A program made the translations under genes and the position numbers. DNA of 15,916 nt, from assembly GCA_947630525.1 (NCBI GenBank), contig CANRHW010000010.1, forward strand, positions 1-15,916, read 5' to 3'. This document shows, piece by piece, positions 12,795-15,916 of this stretch; the stretch's first letter is position 1; every line of letters begins with the position of its first letter. The notes beneath the pieces were generated by a model that was not told the DNA's origin, made no database searches, and was given only the letters and a program-made list of their open reading frames with translations. The stretch is from an uncultured Clostridia bacterium (GTDB lineage: Bacteria > Bacillota > Clostridia > UMGS1883).

Positions 12795-13622
12795 ATGAAA
12801 GCACTTATCGGACAATTTATAAAAAACGAGCTTCTGGCGGACCTTTTATCGCGTGCGGCGGGCTTTGCGGTAACGCTGCTCGTGTCCTTTGTCATTCTGA
12901 GGCTTTGCAAATCCGCCCTCAACCGTTACCAGAACCGCCAGCCCGACAATCACAGGCGGGGAACTATCTGCGCAATACTCAGCAGCGTAGTGCATTATTG
13001 CGTTTACTTCTTCATATTTGTGCAGGCTCTTAACCAGCTTTTCGGCATAAACGTAATGTCGCTGCTGGCCGCGGCTGGGGTCGTTGGCATCGCCGTTGCC
13101 TTTGGCGCACAAAGCGTGGTCAAAGACGTGATAACGGGCTTTTTTATCATATTTGAGGGGAAATTTGAAGTTGGCGACATCGTCACCATCGACGATTTTA
13201 CCGGAACGGTGGATAGCATCACCCTGCGCTGTACCACAATAAAGAACTACATGGGCGACCTGTACATAGTTCCCAACGGCTCCGTAGAAAAGGTCCTTAA
13301 CCGGCAGAAATATCCCCATGACGTTTCGATAGACGTTGAAATAGCCTATGAGAGCGATATCGACACCGCCATAGAGGTGCTTAAAGAGTGCGGCAAAAAG
13401 GCGCACAGGGAGTTCCCCATGATAACCGGCGACTTAAAGGTGCTCGGCGTAGTGGCCCTCGGCAACAACGGAGTGACCATACGCAGCCTTGTCCCCTGCG
13501 AGGGCGGCAATCAATACGACGTTGAGCGGGAAATGCTGCGAAGGATAAAATACGCCTTTGACGAAAACAACATCGAAATACCGTACAACCGGCTTGTGGT
13601 AATTGACCGCGGAGGACATTGA
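12795..13622 (+). CDS. MscS-type mechanosensitive ion channel
   Basis: Small-conductance mechanosensitive channel that would open under membrane tension to release solutes during hypo-osmotic shock. The 275 residues contain three membrane segments, about 20-38, 60-80 and 88-120. The last is the pore-lining TM3: SLLAAAGVVGIAVAFGAQSV, then KDVITGFFIIFEGKFEVGD. The beta domain follows (VGDIVTIDDFTGTVDSITLR, then NYMGDLYIVPNG at about 152-162) and then a cytoplasmic alpha/beta cage. The size is close to E. coli MscS (286). The ATG at 12795 is 7 bases after AAGGAGG, which lies inside the end of the ybaK-like gene. An upstream in-frame extension of 59 residues overlaps ybaK and is rejected. It resembles the YkuT/MscS group; exact subtype is not determined. 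Confidence 0.93.
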   Translation: MKALIGQFIKNELLADLLSRAAGFAVTLLVSFVILRLCKSALNRYQNRQPDNHRRGTICAILSSVVHYCVYFFIFVQALNQLFGINVMSLLAAAGVVGIAVAFGAQSVVKDVITGFFIIFEGKFEVGDIVTIDDFTGTVDSITLRCTTIKNYMGDLYIVPNGSVEKVLNRQKYPHDVSIDVEIAYESDIDTAIEVLKECGKKAHREFPMITGDLKVLGVVALGNNGVTIRSLVPCEGGNQYDVEREMLRRIKYAFDENNIEIPYNRLVVIDRGGH

Positions 13623-14494
13623 TGAAAAGGACGCATATATCGCTGCTTGCCAGGCTGGCCCTTGTGGCGGCCACCCTCATATGGGGCAGCAGCTTTGTTA
13701 TAATGAAAAACACCCTTGACGCGGTGCCGAGCTTTTATCTGCTGGCGATACGCTTTACCATGGGCGCGGCGGTGCTGTCGCTGATTTTTATAAGACGATT
13801 TACCGGTCTTGATATTTCGTACCTTGTGGGCGGCGGGATAATGGGGGCGCTGCTGTTTACGGCTTACGCCCTGCAAACCGTCGGCCTCATGTACACTACT
13901 CCAGGGAAAAACGCCTTTCTTACGACCGTTTATTGCATAATAGTGCCCTTCCTCACATGGGCGCTGACGGGGGAGCGGCCGGGCGCGATGAACATAGCGG
14001 CGGCCGTTATTTGCACCGCCGGGGTCTGGCTGGTATCGGTAAATCCGTCGGCGGAGGGCGGCGTAAACATCGGCGACCTGCTGACCCTTTGCGGCGGCTT
14101 TGTCTTTGCTTTGCACATACTGGCGGTGACCCATTACAGCAGAGGCCGGGACATTATCGTGCTGACGGCGATCCAGTTTGCGTCGGCGGCGGCGCTCGCG
14201 TGGATATTCGGAATGATTTTCGAGACCTTCCCCGCCTCTTTCGGGCCAGGGGCGGTCACCTCTCTGCTCTATTTGGGGCTGATGGCTACCACGGCGGCCC
14301 TGCTGCTGCAAAACATTGGCCAAAAATACACCCCGCCCTCAACGGCAGCCTTGCTCCTCAGCCTTGAAGCGGTATTCGGCGCGCTGTTTTCCATACTCGC
14401 CGGCAGCGAGAAACTGTCCGTTCAGCTTGTGTGCGGCTTTATCCTCATATTTTCCGCGCTTGTGCTGCCGGAGCTTAAAATTAAAAAATCATGA
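13622..14494 (+). CDS. EamA/DMT-family transporter (drug/metabolite permease)
   Basis: Integral membrane permease of 290 residues with about ten hydrophobic segments in two repeated EamA domains, about 10-135 and 150-285. Repeat 1 has the family-typical WGSSFVIMKNTL after the first helix; repeat 2 ends in SLEAVFGALFSILAGSEKLS, matching the usual EamA consensus in that position. Members export or import amino acids, nucleobases or other metabolites; the substrate cannot be told here. The ATG overlaps the channel stop by one base (TGATG) with GGAGG 6 bases upstream, so it is translationally coupled and last in the operon. A cluster of hairpins beginning 40 bases after its stop probably ends the transcript. 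Confidence 0.92.
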   Translation: MKRTHISLLARLALVAATLIWGSSFVIMKNTLDAVPSFYLLAIRFTMGAAVLSLIFIRRFTGLDISYLVGGGIMGALLFTAYALQTVGLMYTTPGKNAFLTTVYCIIVPFLTWALTGERPGAMNIAAAVICTAGVWLVSVNPSAEGGVNIGDLLTLCGGFVFALHILAVTHYSRGRDIIVLTAIQFASAAALAWIFGMIFETFPASFGPGAVTSLLYLGLMATTAALLLQNIGQKYTPPSTAALLLSLEAVFGALFSILAGSEKLSVQLVCGFILIFSALVLPELKIKKS

Positions 14495-14533
14495 TGCTGC
14501 CGAGCGATTTTATGCGATTGCGGCACGCTCAAA
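14495..14533. other. short spacer opening a 325-base gap
   Basis: From the transporter stop to the recombinase stop (14495-14819) no gene is supported. Most of the gap is filled by inverted repeats listed separately; the first 39 bases show nothing distinct. Confidence 0.5.
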
Positions 14534-14583
14534 GGAGGGCTGCTCCATAGCCCTCCAGAGCGCTGACAAAGTCCGCGCTCTTC

Positions 14584-14610
14584 AAAGGGGAACCCGAACG
14601 GTTCCCCTTT
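14584..14610. terminator. terminator-like palindrome after the transporter operon
   Basis: Perfect 11-bp stem AAAGGGGAACC with loop CGAAC. The arms start and end in A3/T3, so it could act on either strand. It lies about 90 bases past the transporter stop. Confidence 0.6.
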
Positions 14611-14696
14611 GAGAGAACCTCTCCGCATCGGGCGCTTACGCTTACGAAATATAATTTTTATTTTAATAAAAATTATATTTCTACCCCGATTAAGGA

Positions 14697-14729
14697 ATAA
14701 CATCCCGGGTACACGCCCCGGGATGTTAT
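14697..14729 (+). terminator. strong palindrome with U-run, terminator-like
   Basis: Perfect 13-bp stem ATAACATCCCGGG with 7-base loop TACACGC, followed by GTTTTC on the + strand. It shares its core and CACGC loop motif with the dut terminator at 12033-12065. Confidence 0.65.
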
Positions 14730-14776
14730 GTTTTCTATCGAAAGGAGGTTCCCTTTCGAGCTATCCACATTGTTCA

Positions 14777-14801
14777 CGAAGATTTTTCATACAATCTTTC
14801 G
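14777..14801. other. imperfect dyad, possible recombinase core site or weak terminator
   Basis: CGAAGATT (14777-14784) faces AATCTTTCG (14793-14801) across an 8-base centre. This size and layout resemble tyrosine-recombinase core sites (two arms around a 6-8 base crossover). It lies 19 bases past the recombinase stop. It might equally be a weak 3' hairpin of that gene; there is no U-run. Confidence 0.3.
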
Positions 14802-14819
14802 ATTGGTCTGCCGCTCACT

Positions 14820-15623
14820 CTACCATTCGACTATCTCATCGACTATCGACCGTTGCTCAACAGCGGTTTTGCGCAGATAGATGCGTGTTGTCTCAATACT
14901 TTCGTGTCCCATCAAATCGGCCAGAAAGGCAATATCATTATGGCGTTCGAGAAAGCTTTTCGCAAAGCGGTGACGGAACGAATGGGGATATACGACCGCC
15001 TTATCTATACCGTACCGCTCCGCGAATTTTTTGAGCTGGCAGGATATCCCGCGGCCGGTTATGAGGTTGCCTCGGCGATTGAGAAACACAAAGCCCGAAT
15101 AGCGGCCACAGTCATTCAGCCAGTCAATCGCGTCGCTCTGCAAGGCCTTGGGGATGTAAACGCGCCGGAGCTTGCCGCCCTTGGAGTAGAGGTCCATATA
15201 CCCGGCCTTAACGTGCTCCACTTTCATTTGCAGCAGCTCGCTTATTCTGGCGCCTGTCGCTGCCAGGAACCGCACCACGAAGTACCAGAAATATTCGCCG
15301 TCGCCCCGCAGGCGATTGCGAAAATAGATGTAGTCAGCCTCGCTGATGACGTTTTCCAAAAATGCCTTTTGCTGTTCCCGTATAAAGCTCAGCCGCCAGT
15401 CTTTCCGGCCGATAAAATCAAGGTAACAATTCAATCCCCTTATACGGAGATTAACTGTTTTGACCCTGTAATTTTCAATCAGCCAGGTTTTGTGCGATTT
15501 GAGGGTCTCCTGGGTCATACGCTTATATTTTGAATAAAACTGCTTTACGGCAAAAAGGTATGACCGCACGGAATTTTGCGCCAAATTGGCGCTTTTGAGG
15601 TAAACTTCAAATTTGTCAATCAT
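14820..15623 (-). CDS. tyrosine recombinase (XerC/XerD-like integrase)
   Basis: Site-specific DNA recombinase of the tyrosine (phage integrase) family. The 267 residues contain an N-terminal SAM-like core-binding domain (about 1-85) and a C-terminal catalytic domain with the complete active site: R126 in ATGARISEL, K148 (or K151) in YSKGGKLRRVYIP, H214 and R217 in YPHSFRHRFA, H240 in LMGHESIETT, and nucleophile Y249 in RIYLRK. The size is nearer XerC/D than large ICE or phage integrases. The ATG at 15623 follows AAGGAGGT by 8 bases; an earlier in-frame start adds 11 residues that overlap that site. No excisionase, relaxase or phage gene is adjacent in the window. It could be a chromosome-dimer resolvase relative, an inverton enzyme or a mobile-element integrase. 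Confidence 0.93.
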   Translation of the reverse strand: MIDKFEVYLKSANLAQNSVRSYLFAVKQFYSKYKRMTQETLKSHKTWLIENYRVKTVNLRIRGLNCYLDFIGRKDWRLSFIREQQKAFLENVISEADYIYFRNRLRGDGEYFWYFVVRFLAATGARISELLQMKVEHVKAGYMDLYSKGGKLRRVYIPKALQSDAIDWLNDCGRYSGFVFLNRRGNLITGRGISCQLKKFAERYGIDKAVVYPHSFRHRFAKSFLERHNDIAFLADLMGHESIETTRIYLRKTAVEQRSIVDEIVEW

Positions 15624-15916
15624 ATAGAAAGACCTCCTTCGCATTGATTTTACCACAAATTCAACACTTTTAATACGGCGTATAACGCGGACTTGCGCGG
15701 TAAATTACAAAAATATCTAAAATCTTTCCGGCGCTCCAAATATAGACGGCCCGACGACTACTTCCCGCGCCTGACAGATTAGGCCTTATTTTTATGTATA
15801 AAAAATGGGGCCGGGAAAAACTCACTATGTAATCTGGAGGCACGGGGGCTGTCCAAAAAAATCGCGTAGAACAAACGAAAATCAGCTCGCGCAGGCGAAG
15901 CCGAGCAAGCCCTCCC
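15624..15916. other. non-coding stretch to the right edge, no gene supported
   Basis: The 293 bases upstream of the recombinase hold no convincing open frame or RNA gene. Visible structure: an imperfect hairpin at 15782-15812 (GGCC ends around an A/T stem), a GGGGGCTGTCCAAAAAA stretch at 15844-15860 that looks like an insertion-sequence end, and a GCTCG/CGAGC dyad at 15885-15906. I found no clear promoter for the recombinase. Confidence 0.5.

Larger units (their letters stand above)
14534..14759. repeat. cluster of seven inverted repeats between convergent genes
   Basis: Successive hairpins: GGAGGGCT stem (14534-14541 with 14549-14556); GAGCGC stem (14558-14563 with 14575-14580); AAAGGGGAACC stem (14584-14594 with 14600-14610); GAGAG stem (14611-14615 with 14619-14623); a 17-bp all-A/T-rich perfect stem (14646-14662 with 14665-14681); a 13-bp ATAACATCCCGGG stem (14697-14709 with 14717-14729); and TCGAAAGG (14738-14745 with 14752-14759). 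At least the third and sixth are terminator-like. The density is far above what two convergent genes need, and the cluster adjoins a tyrosine recombinase. Confidence 0.75.

Noticed and set aside
15721..15728. AATCTTTC upstream of the recombinase, matching 14793-14800, as a paired att site
   Set aside because: Only eight bases match and the second arm is missing at 15721.
1..15916. CRISPR array, tRNA, rRNA or known riboswitch
   Set aside because: No regularly spaced direct repeats, cloverleaf-like segments or familiar aptamer cores were seen on either strand.

Overview
The window looks like a chromosomal segment from an endospore-lineage Firmicute of class Clostridia, probably an Oscillospiraceae-like gut anaerobe. 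The reasons are strong AGGAGG-type ribosome sites, sigma-A promoters of Gram-positive type, the spoVG-glmU-prs-pth-mfd-prsA gene order, moderately high GC in genes with AT-rich promoter islands, and a foldase carrying a lipobox. The taxonomic call is inference; there is no rRNA here.

Layout. Positions 1-52 hold a possible gene tail on the + strand, then a bidirectional terminator (102-127). From 8510 down to 159, seven genes run leftward: spoVG, glmU, prs, pth, an 85-residue stand-alone piece of the FakA/YloV (DAK-like) family, mfd, and a PrsA-like foldase lipoprotein. This matches the Bacillus purR-spoVG-glmU-prs-ctc-pth-fin-mfd neighbourhood, except that the FakA-like fragment occupies the slot where Bacillus has fin. 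Hairpins in the spoVG-glmU, glmU-prs and prs-pth gaps suggest attenuation or RNA processing inside the operon. The foldase has its own promoter, whose -35 box lies in the end of mfd.

An AT-rich divergent region (8511-8664) separates spoVG from murC on the + strand. The best promoters for the two directions overlap at the same -10 bases. After murC comes a separately promoted pair: a PF12897-type aspartate aminotransferase and a dUTPase.

The 387-base gap at 11926-12312 holds hairpins, a terminator and a 159-bp imperfect palindromic repeat with about 30-bp terminal inverted repeats. Each repeat end carries an outward-facing sigma-A-like promoter. The right-hand one probably drives the next + strand operon: YbaK-type aminoacyl-tRNA deacylase, MscS-type channel and EamA/DMT transporter.

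The last region, 14495-15916, looks accessory. A cluster of seven inverted repeats (14534-14759) lies between the transporter gene and a convergent tyrosine recombinase. A possible recombination-core dyad sits just past the recombinase stop. The right edge ends in a sequence resembling an insertion-sequence terminus.

The core genes join cell-wall precursor supply (GlmU, MurC), nucleotide metabolism (Prs, Dut), translation quality control (Pth, YbaK), transcription-coupled repair (Mfd) and exported protein folding (PrsA). The most novel points are the FakA-domain singleton, the two-promoter palindromic repeat, and the recombinase with its palindrome cluster.
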